A stretch of 7,732 nt of DNA from Gammaproteobacteria bacterium (GTDB lineage Bacteria > Pseudomonadota > Gammaproteobacteria > Pseudomonadales > Pseudomonadaceae). The notes beneath the pieces were generated by a model. The model ran no database searches. It was not told the DNA's origin and worked only from the letters and a program-made list of their open reading frames with translations. How positions within the stretch are numbered: the first letter of the stretch is position 1; each line of letters opens with the position of its first letter. Positions 1 to 6,556 of the stretch are shown one piece after another. Location of the stretch: NCBI GenBank assembly GCA_012735335.1, contig JAAYHO010000113.1:1-7732 (forward strand), in the 5' to 3' direction. The translations under genes and the position numbers were made by a program.

Positions 1-851
1 CTCTTGTTGCCATGAATGGCGGCAGCCGGCAGGCCATTCTTGTCCAGATACTCGGCCAGACGGTTGGCGCCATGCTTGGTGCGGGTAAAGATCAGTACCT
101 GCTCCCAGGCACCCATGGTGATCAGGTGAGCGACCAGGGCGCGCTTGTGCCCGGCTTCGATCCGGTACACGCGCTGGTCGATACGCTCAACGGTGGTGTT
201 CGGCGGGGTGACTTCGATCCGCGCCGGGTTGTGCAGCAGGCGGTTGGCCAGCTGGGTGATCTCACTGGAGAAGGTCGCCGAGAACAGCAGGTTCTGGCGC
301 TTTTCCGGCAGCTTGGCGATGACCTTCTTCACGTCATGGATAAAGCCCATGTCGAGCATGCGGTCGGCTTCGTCCAGCACGAAATATTCCACCGCAGACA
401 GATCCACCGCCCGTTGACCGACCAGATCCAGCAGACGACCGGGGCAGGCCACCAGGATATCCAGCCCGGGGGCCAGCGCCTTGATCTGCGGGTTGGCGCC
501 CACGCCGCCGAAGATGCAGGCGCTGTGCAGTTGCAGTTCGGTAGCGTAGGAGCGGATGTTGTCATGCACCTGGGCGGCCAGTTCGCGGGTCGGGGTCAGT
601 ACCAGAGCGCGGACCTTCTTGGGTGCCCGTTTGTAATCGGCGGGGCGCTGGCCATTGGGGAACAGGCGTTCGAGGATCGGCAGGGAAAAGCCCGCCGTCT
701 TGCCGGTACCGGTCTGCGCGGCGACCATCAGGTCGCGGCCTTCCAGTACCGCAGGGATGGCCTGCAGTTGCACGGGGGTAGGAGTGGTATAACCGGTAGC
801 AGCAATAGCGCGCATCAGCGCATCGGACAGGCCGAGAGAAGCAAAGGACAT
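1..851 (-). CDS. rhlE: RhlE-type DEAD-box ATP-dependent RNA helicase, 3' part outside window
   Basis: This is a cytoplasmic DEAD-box helicase that uses ATP to unwind short RNA duplexes in RNA decay or ribosome assembly. The 283 complete codons visible from ATG 851 begin [16 protein letters not shown] and run off the left edge. In order they show the Q motif ([11 protein letters not shown], Gln28), Walker A AQTGTGKT (45-52), PTREL (87-91), the GG segment FGGVGANPQ (114-122), CPGRLLDL (136-143), the Walker B box DEAD (160-163), SAT (191-193) and the start of the second RecA-like domain (VLIFTRTK, about 252-259, and IHGNK at the edge). The missing part would hold the remaining helicase motifs and the basic C-terminal tail. 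An AGGG about 10 nt upstream may be the ribosome site. The DEAD assignment is certain; RhlE rather than another paralogue follows from the FGGVG segment and the metF neighbour, which matches P. aeruginosa as I recall it. Confidence 0.93.
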   Translation of the reverse strand, partial: MSFASLGLSDALMRAIAATGYTTPTPVQLQAIPAVLEGRDLMVAAQTGTGKTAGFSLPILERLFPNGQRPADYKRAPKKVRALVLTPTRELAAQVHDNIRSYATELQLHSACIFGGVGANPQIKALAPGLDILVACPGRLLDLVGQRAVDLSAVEYFVLDEADRMLDMGFIHDVKKVIAKLPEKRQNLLFSATFSSEITQLANRLLHNPARIEVTPPNTTVERIDQRVYRIEAGHKRALVAHLITMGAWEQVLIFTRTKHGANRLAEYLDKNGLPAAAIHGNK

Positions 852-924
852 TCAGATAAACCCTGTGATGGCCGTTTGCGAACAGGGGTTGTCCGTCCGG
901 CCGAAAATGAAGATGAGAGCGGCG

Positions 925-930
925 ATTCTA
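925..930 (-). promoter_or_regulatory. candidate extended -10 promoter of rhlE
   Basis: On the minus strand the sequence TGTTAGAAT gives a good -10 hexamer (TAGAAT, 930 to 925) preceded by the TG of an extended -10. Seventeen bases upstream lies only a weak -35 (CTGCGA). It would start transcription near 918, leaving a leader of about 67 nt before the rhlE ATG. GCGGCG and CGCCGC flank the hexamer as inverted arms of an imperfect 27-bp palindrome (about 919-945), which could be an operator or chance in GC-rich DNA. It is read from sequence only. Confidence 0.4.
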
Positions 931-990
931 ACAGAAAACCGCCGCCCTCGCAGAAAAATTGGCGCAGGCCGCTGCTACTGTGCCCGAGAC

Positions 991-1078
991 CCTCCCTGGG
1001 AGGAACGAGCACCAGCTCGTCCTGCGGGCCGGGAGTGGCTGCGTCATCGAGCTGGTGCTCGACGTTCCCAGGGGGGGG
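991..1078. repeat. paired REP-like palindromes (BIME), copy 1, rhlE-metF gap
   Basis: Two hairpin sequences in inverted orientation face each other across a spacer of about 26 bp. The left unit has arms ACGAGC and GCTCGT around an ACCA loop (1005-1020) and is preceded by CTGGGAGG. The right unit, read on the other strand, has arms TCGAGC and GCTCGA around the same ACCA loop (1047-1062) and is preceded by CTGGGAACG. The outermost arm base differs between units but stays paired (A-T against T-A), which suggests selection on the hairpin. A 13-bp palindrome (CCTCCC T GGGAGG, 991-1003) overlaps the left edge, and eight G residues (1071-1078) follow the right edge. The arrangement is that of bacterial interspersed mosaic elements built from REPs, usually mobilised by RAYT transposases; none is encoded here. 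Confidence 0.85.
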
Positions 1079-1094
1079 CAGCGCATTCAATGGG

Positions 1095-1116
1095 GTGCCG
1101 GGTTCCATCCCGGCAC
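1095..1116 (-). terminator. possible metF terminator hairpin without U-tract
   Basis: An 8-bp perfect stem (GTGCCGGG and CCCGGCAC, six-base loop) begins 8 nt after the metF stop codon in the direction of metF transcription. No run of T follows on the minus strand, so it is not a classical intrinsic terminator. It may protect the mRNA 3' end or assist termination together with the REP pair immediately beyond. Confidence 0.35.
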
Positions 1117-1123
1117 AGGGGCC

Positions 1124-1963
1124 TCAGAGATTGCGCAGGATCGCCAGACTGGATTCGGCCTGGTTCATGGTATAGAAGTGCAGGCTCGGCGCGCCGCCGT
1201 CAATCAGCCGGCGACACATGTCGCTGACCACCTCGGTACCGAAGGCGGCGATGCTGGCGCTGTCGTCACCATAGGACTCCAGCTGCTTGCGGATCCAACG
1301 GGGGATTTCCGCGCCGCAGGAGTCGGCAAAGCGGGCCAGCCCGGCGTAGTTGGTGATCGGCATGATCCCCGGCACGATCGGAATCTCCACGCCCTCGCGG
1401 CGCACCCGCTCGACGAAGTGGAAGTAGCAGTCGGCATTGAAGAACAGCTGGGTAATGGCGCTGTCGGCTCCAGCCTTGGCCTTGCGTACGAAGTTCTGCA
1501 GATCCTCTTCGAAGCTGCGCGCCTGGGGGTGGGTTTCCGGGTAGGCCGCCACCTCGATGGTGAAGTGATCGCCGGTTTCCTCGCGGATGAACTCGACCAG
1601 CTCGTTGGCATAGCGCAGCTCACCGGAGGCGCGGCCCATACCCGAGGGCAGGTCACCACGCAGGGCGACGATGCGCTTGATGCCGGCTTCGCGGTACTGG
1701 TCGAGCAGCTTGCGCAGCTCTTCCTTGCTGTCACCAACGCAGGACAGGTGCGGTGCGGTGGGGATCTTCACCTGCTGATCCAGTTGCAGCACGGTATTCA
1801 GGGTGCGGTCACGGGTGGAGCCACCGGCACCGTAGGTGACCGAGAAGAACTCGGGCTTCTGCTCCGCCAGCACATGGGCGGCGGCAATCAGCTTCTCGTG
1901 ACCGGCTTCGGTCTTGGTCGGGAAGAACTCGAAGCTGATGGGGGTCTGGTTATTACTGCTCAT
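1124..1963 (-). CDS. metF: 5,10-methylenetetrahydrofolate reductase
   Basis: MetF is a cytoplasmic FAD enzyme that reduces 5,10-methylene-THF to 5-methyl-THF, the methyl donor for making methionine from homocysteine. The protein has 279 residues, close to other bacterial MetF proteins of about 280-300. The N-terminal ISFEFFP carries the catalytic Glu (residue 12, equivalent to E. coli Glu28). The middle shows TYGAGGSTRDRT (43-54), PHLSCVGDS (71-79), IVALRGDLP (98-106, with the flavin-contacting Asp104) and, further on, PGIMPITNY, with GGAPSLHFYTMN near the C terminus. The ATG at 1963 is preferred over one at 2023 because the family begins just before ISFEFFP and the longer version adds an unmatched peptide. 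The ribosome site is a weak GAGAG. The gene lies 189 bp downstream of ahcY on the same strand, with a REP pair between them, and a second REP pair follows its stop. No separate promoter was evident. Confidence 0.96.
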   Translation of the reverse strand: MSSNNQTPISFEFFPTKTEAGHEKLIAAAHVLAEQKPEFFSVTYGAGGSTRDRTLNTVLQLDQQVKIPTAPHLSCVGDSKEELRKLLDQYREAGIKRIVALRGDLPSGMGRASGELRYANELVEFIREETGDHFTIEVAAYPETHPQARSFEEDLQNFVRKAKAGADSAITQLFFNADCYFHFVERVRREGVEIPIVPGIMPITNYAGLARFADSCGAEIPRWIRKQLESYGDDSASIAAFGTEVVSDMCRRLIDGGAPSLHFYTMNQAESSLAILRNL

Positions 1964-1992
1964 GTCTTGTCTCTCATCGAACGCTGGGGTTG

Positions 1993-2008
1993 TCGGGCAT
2001 CTGCCCGA
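1993..2008. repeat. short perfect hairpin in the metF leader
   Basis: TCGGGCA and TGCCCGA form a perfect inverted repeat separated by two bases, and flanking TTG/CAA bases extend it with a 3-base bulge. It begins 29 bp upstream of the metF start codon, so it would fold in the ahcY-metF transcript or in a metF leader. No U-run follows, so a terminator is unlikely; an mRNA structural role is possible. Confidence 0.5.
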
Positions 2009-2023
2009 CGACAAGGGCGCCAT

Positions 2024-2118
2024 CTGGGAGGTTCGAGCACCAGCTCGTACGGGGTTGGCGGTGGCGTTGGTGTTGCCGGCAAACTCCGCTCATCGAGCTG
2101 GTGCTCGACGTTCCCGGG
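2024..2118. repeat. paired REP-like palindromes (BIME), copy 2, ahcY-metF gap
   Basis: This is a second copy of the element in the rhlE-metF gap, in the same orientation. The left unit has CGAGC and GCTCG arms around an ACCA loop (2034-2047), preceded by the same CTGGGAGG (2024-2031). The right unit (2093-2108, TCGAGC and GCTCGA arms on either side of TGGT) lies in a 26-bp segment (2090-2115) identical to 1044-1069. The spacer between the units is about 45 bp and unrelated in sequence to that of copy 1, so the hairpin units, not the spacer, are what is conserved. Because it lies between two co-directional genes it would be transcribed and could stabilise upstream ahcY mRNA or lower metF expression. 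Confidence 0.85.
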
Positions 2119-2119
2119 A

Positions 2120-2137
2120 GTAGCGCAGGTGCGCTAC
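2120..2137 (-). repeat. hairpin just downstream of ahcY
   Basis: GTAGCGC and GCGCTAC form a 7-bp perfect stem with a four-base AGGT loop, 15 bp after the ahcY stop and directly next to the second REP pair. No T-run follows on the minus strand, so it is not a standard terminator. GTAG at both ends resembles the tetranucleotide that opens many Pseudomonas REPs, so it could be a lone REP of another type. It may stabilise the ahcY mRNA end. Confidence 0.55.
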
Positions 2138-2152
2138 ACCCCCAGGCTGATA

Positions 2153-3559
2153 TCAGTAGCGATAGGTATCCGGCTTGAACGGGCCGTTGACCGGCACGCC
2201 GATATAGTCGGCCTGGGTCTGGGTCAGCTGGGTGACCACGCCACCGAAGCCCTTGACCATTTCCAGTGCCACTTCCTCGTCCAGTTCCTTGGGCAGTACT
2301 TCCACGCGCAGCAGTTCAGCTTTGGCGGTTGCGTCGAGGTTGGCGTAACCCTGTTTGAACAGGTGGATCTGCGCCAGTACCTGGTTGGCAAAGGAGCCGT
2401 CCATGATGCGGCTGGGGTGGCCGGTGGCGTTGCCCAGGTTGACCAGACGGCCTTCGGCCAGCAGGATCAGGTAGTCATCGTTGGCCGCATCGAAGTTGTC
2501 CTTGCCGGTGCGGTGCAGCTTGTGTACCTGCGGCTTGACCTCTTCCCAGTACCAGTTCTGGCGGGTGTAGGCGGTATCGATCTCGTTGTCGAAGTGACCG
2601 ATGTTGCACACCACGGCACGTTTCTTCAGCGCCTTGAGCATGTTGGCGTCACACACGTTGACGTTACCGGTGGTGGTGACGATCAGGTCAGTGTTGCCCA
2701 GCAGCTCGCGGTTGATGCTGGCTTCGGTGCCGTCGTTGACGCCGCCCAGGTAGGGCGAGACCACCTCGAAGCCATCCATGCAGGCCTGCATGGCGCAGAT
2801 CGGGTCAGCCTCGGTGACGCGTACGATCATGCCTTCCTGACGCAGGGACTGGGCCGAACCCTTGCCCACGTCACCGTAACCGATGACCAGCGCCTTCTTG
2901 CCGGACAGCAGGTGGTCGGTGGCGCGCTTGATGGCGTCGTTCAGGCTGTGACGGCAGCCGTACTTGTTGTCGTTCTTGCTCTTGGTCACCGAGTCGTTGA
3001 CGTTGATGGCCGGTACTTTCAGGGTGCCTTTCTTCAGCATGTCGAGCAGACGATGCACACCGGTGGTGGTTTCCTCAGTGACGCCGTGCACATTGTCCAG
3101 CACCTGGGGGAATTTCTCGTGCAGGATCAGGGTCAGGTCACCGCCGTCGTCCAGCACCATGTTGGCATCCCAGGGCTGACCGTCCTTGAGGATGGTCTGC
3201 TCGATGCACCACTCGTACTCTTCTTCGGTCTCGCCTTTCCAGGCAAATACCGGGATGCCGGCGGCGGCAATCGCCGCGGCGGCGTGGTCCTGGGTGGAGA
3301 AGATGTTGCACGAGGACCAGCGCACTTCGGCACCCAGCTCGACCAGGGTCTCGATCAGCACGGCGGTCTGGATGGTCATGTGGATACAACCCAGAATGCG
3401 CGCGCCCTTGAGCGGCTGCTCGGCCTTGTATTTGCGGCGCATGGCCATCAGGGCGGGCATTTCCGACTCGGCGATGATGATCTCGCGGCGGCCGTAATCG
3501 GCCAGGGTGATGTCCGCTACCTTGTAGTCGGAAAAATCTGCTTGCATGACTGCGCTCAT
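2153..3559 (-). CDS. ahcY: S-adenosylhomocysteine hydrolase (adenosylhomocysteinase)
   Basis: AhcY is a cytoplasmic NAD-dependent enzyme that reversibly splits S-adenosylhomocysteine into adenosine and homocysteine, relieving product inhibition of SAM methyltransferases. The 468 residues match Pseudomonas SahH in length. Seen in order: GCIHMT (57-62), [10 protein letters not shown] (82-91), DDGGD (137-141), TEET (161-164), [13 protein letters not shown] (187-199, with the catalytic Lys and Asp), the NAD site GYGDVGKG (227-234), CNIGHFDNE (318-326), [10 protein letters not shown] (374-383) and the C-terminal FKPDTYRY that completes a neighbouring subunit's NAD site. Start ATG 3559 gives MSAVMQADF as in relatives; a GGAG sits 6 bp upstream and overlaps the earlier in-frame ATG at 3571. 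The gene is divergent from the cytochrome gene, with metF downstream. Its 71-bp upstream gap shows neither an SAH riboswitch nor the palindrome found before the ArsR gene. Confidence 0.97.
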   Translation of the reverse strand: MSAVMQADFSDYKVADITLADYGRREIIIAESEMPALMAMRRKYKAEQPLKGARILGCIHMTIQTAVLIETLVELGAEVRWSSCNIFSTQDHAAAAIAAAGIPVFAWKGETEEEYEWCIEQTILKDGQPWDANMVLDDGGDLTLILHEKFPQVLDNVHGVTEETTTGVHRLLDMLKKGTLKVPAINVNDSVTKSKNDNKYGCRHSLNDAIKRATDHLLSGKKALVIGYGDVGKGSAQSLRQEGMIVRVTEADPICAMQACMDGFEVVSPYLGGVNDGTEASINRELLGNTDLIVTTTGNVNVCDANMLKALKKRAVVCNIGHFDNEIDTAYTRQNWYWEEVKPQVHKLHRTGKDNFDAANDDYLILLAEGRLVNLGNATGHPSRIMDGSFANQVLAQIHLFKQGYANLDATAKAELLRVEVLPKELDEEVALEMVKGFGGVVTQLTQTQADYIGVPVNGPFKPDTYRY

Positions 3560-3570
3560 GGCACTCTCCA

Positions 3571-3610
3571 TTCAATGTAAACTGGCTGTTCTTTCAATCA
3601 CTTGTTCAAT
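3571..3610 (-). promoter_or_regulatory. three ATTGAA direct repeats in the ahcY upstream gap
   Basis: The hexamer ATTGAA occurs three times on the minus strand (3610-3605, 3598-3593, 3576-3571), spaced 12 and 22 bp apart, roughly one and two helical turns. They fill the only control region available to ahcY and the divergent cytochrome gene. I could not place a convincing -35/-10 pair on either strand. A regulator binding tandem sites is possible, but AT-rich words in a short promoter gap can also repeat by chance. Confidence 0.25.
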
Positions 3611-3630
3611 TACTGTCAGGGAGAAACCTG

Positions 3631-4089
3631 TTGTCCGTTCCATATCCCCGCATTCTGCTGCTGGCGACCCTGGGCCTGGCCCTGGTCGGCTGCGGCGGTC
3701 CTGCCGATCCCAACTCGCCTGAAGGAAAGCGTCAGGCGGCGTTCAAACAATTTCTGTCCCACAGCGAGCCGATGAACGGCATGCTGAATGAGCAGCTGCC
3801 CTTCGACGGCGAAACCTTTGCCGCCCATGCCGAAGGCCTGGCCGAGCTGGTCGAGGCGCCCTGGGAGCACTTCCCCGAACCGGGTGACTCCAAACAGCGC
3901 AACGCGACCCTGCCGGAGGTCTGGAGCCAGCCCGAGGACTGGCAGCAGGCCATTGATCGGTACCGCAGTGCGGTAACTGATCTGGTTGCCGTTACCCGCC
4001 AGGGCGTCGAAACCCCCGAGCAGGTTGCCGACGCCATGGCGGCGGTGCGTAGCAGCTGCCGCAGTTGCCATGAGGGCTATCGCCGCTGA
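3631..4089 (+). CDS. cytochrome c' (class II c-type cytochrome), predicted lipoprotein, TTG start
   Basis: The 152-residue product begins with a lipoprotein signal (hydrophobic residues about 8-19, lipobox LVGC, Cys21), so it is predicted to be exported and lipid-anchored; Gly after the Cys fits the outer membrane. The rest reads as a four-helix class II cytochrome c: FDGETFAAHAEGLAEL (58-73), PWEHFPEPGDSK (77-88), LPEVW (94-98) and a C-terminal CRSCH haem site (Cys143, Cys146, His147) followed by EGYRR. A C-terminal CxxCH is the hallmark of cytochromes c' and c556. The start is TTG 3631, 7 bp after AGGGAG; CTG 3628 is possible, but no ATG precedes the signal peptide. Likely roles in the family are electron transfer or binding of NO or other small gases; which applies cannot be told here. 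It is divergent from ahcY and convergent with metK, with no partner oxidoreductase in view. Confidence 0.88.
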   Translation: MSVPYPRILLLATLGLALVGCGGPADPNSPEGKRQAAFKQFLSHSEPMNGMLNEQLPFDGETFAAHAEGLAELVEAPWEHFPEPGDSKQRNATLPEVWSQPEDWQQAIDRYRSAVTDLVAVTRQGVETPEQVADAMAAVRSSCRSCHEGYRR

Positions 4090-4120
4090 CCCCCGGCCAC
4101 CCCGTCCGCCATTGCTAGCT

Positions 4121-4285
4121 CCCTCTTACCCCGTCATTGCGAGCCCGAAGGGCGTGGCAATCCATGCCTGCCGGGCCACTCCGAGCCCTCTGGATTGCCG
4201 CGTCGCTGCGCTCCTCGCAATGACGATGTGGGGCTCGCCGGGCTTCAAATGTTGGCACTCACCCCCGCAATGACGGAAGAGGGTG
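4121..4285. repeat. GTCATTGCGAG-type palindromic element with extra outer arm
   Basis: The core (4132-4225, 94 bp) is bounded by perfect 12-bp inverted ends, CGTCATTGCGAG and CTCGCAATGACG. An inner arm pair, GGCAATCCA (4156-4164) and TGGATTGCC (4191-4199), closes a central loop; the left arm also holds a small GCCC-GAA-GGGC hairpin. A third terminal arm, CGCAATGACG, recurs at 4266-4275 and is followed by GAAGAGGG. CCCTCTT stands just before the left end (4122-4128), so outer inverted ends also span the larger interval. Elements of this type are common in proteobacterial intergenic DNA and look like non-autonomous mobile repeats. It sits between two convergent genes, where a transcript from either side would fold into a long hairpin and could end or protect both mRNAs. 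Confidence 0.85.
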
Positions 4286-4301
4286 ATGCTGGCTACCGGT
4301 A

Positions 4302-5492
4302 TTACAGCCCCGCTTCCGCCCGCAGCCCCTCGGCCCGGTCGGTCTTCTCCCAGGGGAAGGCGGTAAAGGTGTCGTTGCCTACCGTCATCTCGAATGGGTT
4401 GCGGCCGAAGTGGCCGTAGGCTGCGGTGGCGCGGTACATCGGGTGCAGCAGGTCGAGCATGCGGGTAATGGCGTAGGGCCGCAGGTCGAAGTGCTCGCGT
4501 ACCAGCTGGATGATCTTCTCGTCGCTGACCTTGCCGGTACCGAAGGTGTTGATCGACACTGAAGTCGGCTGGGCCACGCCGATGGCGTAGGACACCTGAA
4601 TCTCGCAGCGCTCGGCCAGGCCGGCGGCGACAATGTTCTTGGCCACATAGCGACCGGCATAGGCGGCGCTGCGGTCGACCTTGGATGGGTCCGTGCCGGA
4701 AAAGGCGCCGCCGCCGTGGCGGGCCATGCCGCCGTAGGTGTCGACGATGATCTTGCGGCCGGTCAGGCCGCAGTCGCCCACCGGCCCGCCGATGACGAAC
4801 TTGCCGGTCGGGTTGATGTGATACTGGGTGTCGGCATGCAGCAGCTCGGCCGGGATCACCTGCTTGATGATGGTTTCCATCACCGCTTCACGCAGGTCGG
4901 CCTGGCTGATTTCCGGGTTGTGCTGGGTCGACAGCACGATGGCATCGATGCCCACCACCTTGCCGTTGTCATAGCGGCAGGTAACCTGGGATTTGGCATC
5001 CGGGCGCAGCCAGCTCAATGTGCCGTTCTTGCGCACCTCGGCCTGGCGCTCGACCAGCCGGTGGGCGAAGGTGATGGGGGCCGGCATCAGTACATCGGTT
5101 TCGTTGCTGGCGTAACCGAACATCAGACCCTGGTCGCCGGCACCCTGGTCTTCCGGCTTCTGCCGGTCCACGCCCTGGGCGATATCCGGCGATTGCTTGC
5201 CGATGATGTTGATCACGCCGCAGGTGTCGGCATCGTAACCGACCTCGGAGGAGGTATAGCCGACATCCTTGATCACCTGACGTACCAGGTCTTCCAGATC
5301 GACCCAGGCGCTGGTGGTGATTTCTCCGCCGATGATGGCGACACCGGTTTTCACCATGGTTTCACAGGCCACGCGGGCCAGCTTGTCTTCGGCCAGGATG
5401 GCATCCAGTACCGCGTCGGAAATCTGGTCAGCCAGCTTGTCCGGATGGCCTTCGGAGACCGATTCGGAGGTGAAAATCGAATATTCACTCAT
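4302..5492 (-). CDS. metK: S-adenosylmethionine synthetase
   Basis: MetK is the cytoplasmic tetrameric enzyme that makes SAM from methionine and ATP, then hydrolyses the bound triphosphate. At 396 residues it matches Pseudomonas MetK, with its usual C-terminal extension ([19 protein letters not shown]) absent from E. coli. Visible motifs are SEGHPDK with catalytic His16, [11 protein letters not shown], the signature [35 protein letters not shown] (Arg246, Lys247) and [15 protein letters not shown]. In this last motif the lysine after SG (E. coli Lys265, a phosphate-contacting residue) is read as Thr267 (ACG at 4694-4692), while Lys271 and Asp273 remain. The start ATG 5492 gives the standard MSEYS-FTSES opening, with AGGA about 9 nt upstream. 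It lies 33 bp downstream of the ArsR-methyltransferase gene on the same strand, probably as one operon, with an 8-bp palindrome GGTTAACC (5507-5514) in the gap. Confidence 0.97.
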   Translation of the reverse strand: MSEYSIFTSESVSEGHPDKLADQISDAVLDAILAEDKLARVACETMVKTGVAIIGGEITTSAWVDLEDLVRQVIKDVGYTSSEVGYDADTCGVINIIGKQSPDIAQGVDRQKPEDQGAGDQGLMFGYASNETDVLMPAPITFAHRLVERQAEVRKNGTLSWLRPDAKSQVTCRYDNGKVVGIDAIVLSTQHNPEISQADLREAVMETIIKQVIPAELLHADTQYHINPTGKFVIGGPVGDCGLTGRKIIVDTYGGMARHGGGAFSGTDPSKVDRSAAYAGRYVAKNIVAAGLAERCEIQVSYAIGVAQPTSVSINTFGTGKVSDEKIIQLVREHFDLRPYAITRMLDLLHPMYRATAAYGHFGRNPFEMTVGNDTFTAFPWEKTDRAEGLRAEAGL

Positions 5493-5525
5493 GGTTCTAG
5501 TCCTTTGGTTAACCTGGCGGCGCGA

Positions 5526-6515
5526 TCAGCGCTGGGCCCTGGTAAATTGTTGAAGCTGAATCTGAAAGCCATTGCGCAGTCCCAGGTACAGACTGGCACC
5601 TGTGTCGAGCCCGGCGTCCCCGGCCCAGCGGATCAGGTCGTCCTGTTCGAAGCCCAGCCACAGGTCGCCGCAGGTATCCCGCACCCAGCTCTGATCGTGG
5701 CGGCACAGCTCGGTCAGCACCAGACTGCCGCCGGGTTTGAGCAGTTCGGCAAAACGCTTCAGCGCCTCGCCGGGGGCGGGCATATGGTGCAGTACCATAT
5801 TGCACACCAGACAGTCGGCGGCGGGCAGTTCGAGCGGTTGCAGGGCGTCGGCCAGCAGGCACTCGACATTCCCCAGTCCCGCCTCCTGACACTGCTGCCG
5901 GGCCCGCTCCAGCATCGCCGGGGCGTTATCCAGCGCCATTACCCGCTGAAAACGGCTGGCCAGGTCCGGCAGAAAACCGCCTTCACCGGGGCCTACCTCA
6001 ATGGCCAGCTCGCGGGCGGGCAGTGGCAGGCTGTCGATCAGACCCAGCAGCGGCTCACGGTACAGGCCGAAGTGGGCGATCAGATCCTGCTGCGCCGGGG
6101 TGCCATCGGTGAATTGGGCAAAGAACAGCCGGGACATCTCGGCCCGCTGACCATGCACCAGGGCAATCGCCTCGGCCAGTGTGGCATCCATCGGCAGGCT
6201 GTCCAGCTCCAGCAGCAGCTGTTCATGCAGTTGCCGCCAGGGGGAGCCGGCATCTGCCAGACTGCGCCGGTAGAAGATCGAGTTGCCCTCGCGCCGGGTA
6301 CTGACCAGTCCGCAGTTGGCCAGCACCTTGAGGTGATGGCTCATGCCTGACTGACGGACATCGAAGATCTGTGCCAGCTCCAGTACGCCGAAGGAGTCGC
6401 TGCGCAGTACCCGCAGGATATCCAGCCGCAGCCGATCCCCGGCGGCCTTGAGAAAGGCGGCCAGTTGTTCGCTGCTGGAGGCATCGACGGCTGTCAGGCG
6501 GGCGGCATTGTTCAT
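5526..6515 (-). CDS. sahR: ArsR-family repressor fused to a SAM/SAH-binding methyltransferase-like domain (SahR type)
   Basis: This 329-residue protein has an N-terminal ArsR winged helix (about 17-84; recognition helix QSGMSHHLKVL, wing TRREGNSIFYR) without the cysteine metal site of true ArsR proteins. A linker of about 75 residues leads to a class I methyltransferase fold (about 145-270): motif I AIEVGPGEGG (171-180), acidic LDNAPAML (195-202), LADA (221-224), CNMVLHHMP (238-246) and LKPGGSLVLTE (259-269). A remainder of about 60 residues follows. Published work on SahR describes ArsR repressors whose methylase-like domain binds SAH and which control ahcY, metF and metK; this architecture and its place before metK fit that closely, though identity is inferred. 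Start ATG 6515 opens the protein just before the HTH; no clear ribosome site precedes it, suggesting weak translation. An AT-rich palindrome 41 bp upstream is the likely autoregulatory operator. Confidence 0.85.
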   Translation of the reverse strand: MNNAARLTAVDASSSEQLAAFLKAAGDRLRLDILRVLRSDSFGVLELAQIFDVRQSGMSHHLKVLANCGLVSTRREGNSIFYRRSLADAGSPWRQLHEQLLLELDSLPMDATLAEAIALVHGQRAEMSRLFFAQFTDGTPAQQDLIAHFGLYREPLLGLIDSLPLPARELAIEVGPGEGGFLPDLASRFQRVMALDNAPAMLERARQQCQEAGLGNVECLLADALQPLELPAADCLVCNMVLHHMPAPGEALKRFAELLKPGGSLVLTELCRHDQSWVRDTCGDLWLGFEQDDLIRWAGDAGLDTGASLYLGLRNGFQIQLQQFTRAQR

Positions 6516-6556
6516 GGCAAGGCAGTCTAGTGAAGCGTCGGGGCAATCGCAAGAAC

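Noticed and set aside
12..1175. Plus-strand open frame of 387 codons across the helicase gene
   Set aside because: It is antisense to an unmistakable DEAD-box helicase and continues through the REP pair into the end of metF, so it is not a plausible gene.
991..2118. Possible CRISPR-like array from the repeated GAGCACCAGCTCG units
   Set aside because: There are only four units, in inverted pairs, separated by a gene and by unequal spacers, with no cas genes. REP pairs explain them.
3569..3571. Upstream ATG giving AhcY four extra residues
   Set aside because: This ATG overlaps the GGAG that serves as ribosome site for ATG 3559, and relatives begin MSAVM, matching the later start.
959..3580. 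Very long plus-strand open frame (873 codons) across metF and ahcY
   Set aside because: It lies antisense to two clearly conserved enzymes and runs through both REP pairs. Its translation is low-complexity, rich in Gly, Val, Gln and His with no recognisable domain, as expected for an antisense frame in GC-rich DNA.
3560..3630. SAH riboswitch upstream of ahcY
   Set aside because: The gap is only 71 bp and AT-leaning, and I saw none of the conserved GC-rich pseudoknot segments expected of that riboswitch.
3616..4071. Minus-strand open frame antisense to the cytochrome gene
   Set aside because: The plus-strand reading has a signal peptide, a lipobox, a CxxCH haem site and a ribosome site; the minus-strand reading has none of these.
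4132..4225. Insertion sequence with transposase
   Set aside because: The palindromic element is only 94 bp, with no coding capacity and no clear target duplication. It is treated as a non-autonomous repeat.
4716..6350. Plus-strand open frame of 544 codons across metK and the repressor gene
   Set aside because: It is an antisense shadow of metK and the ArsR-methyltransferase gene and has no motifs of its own.
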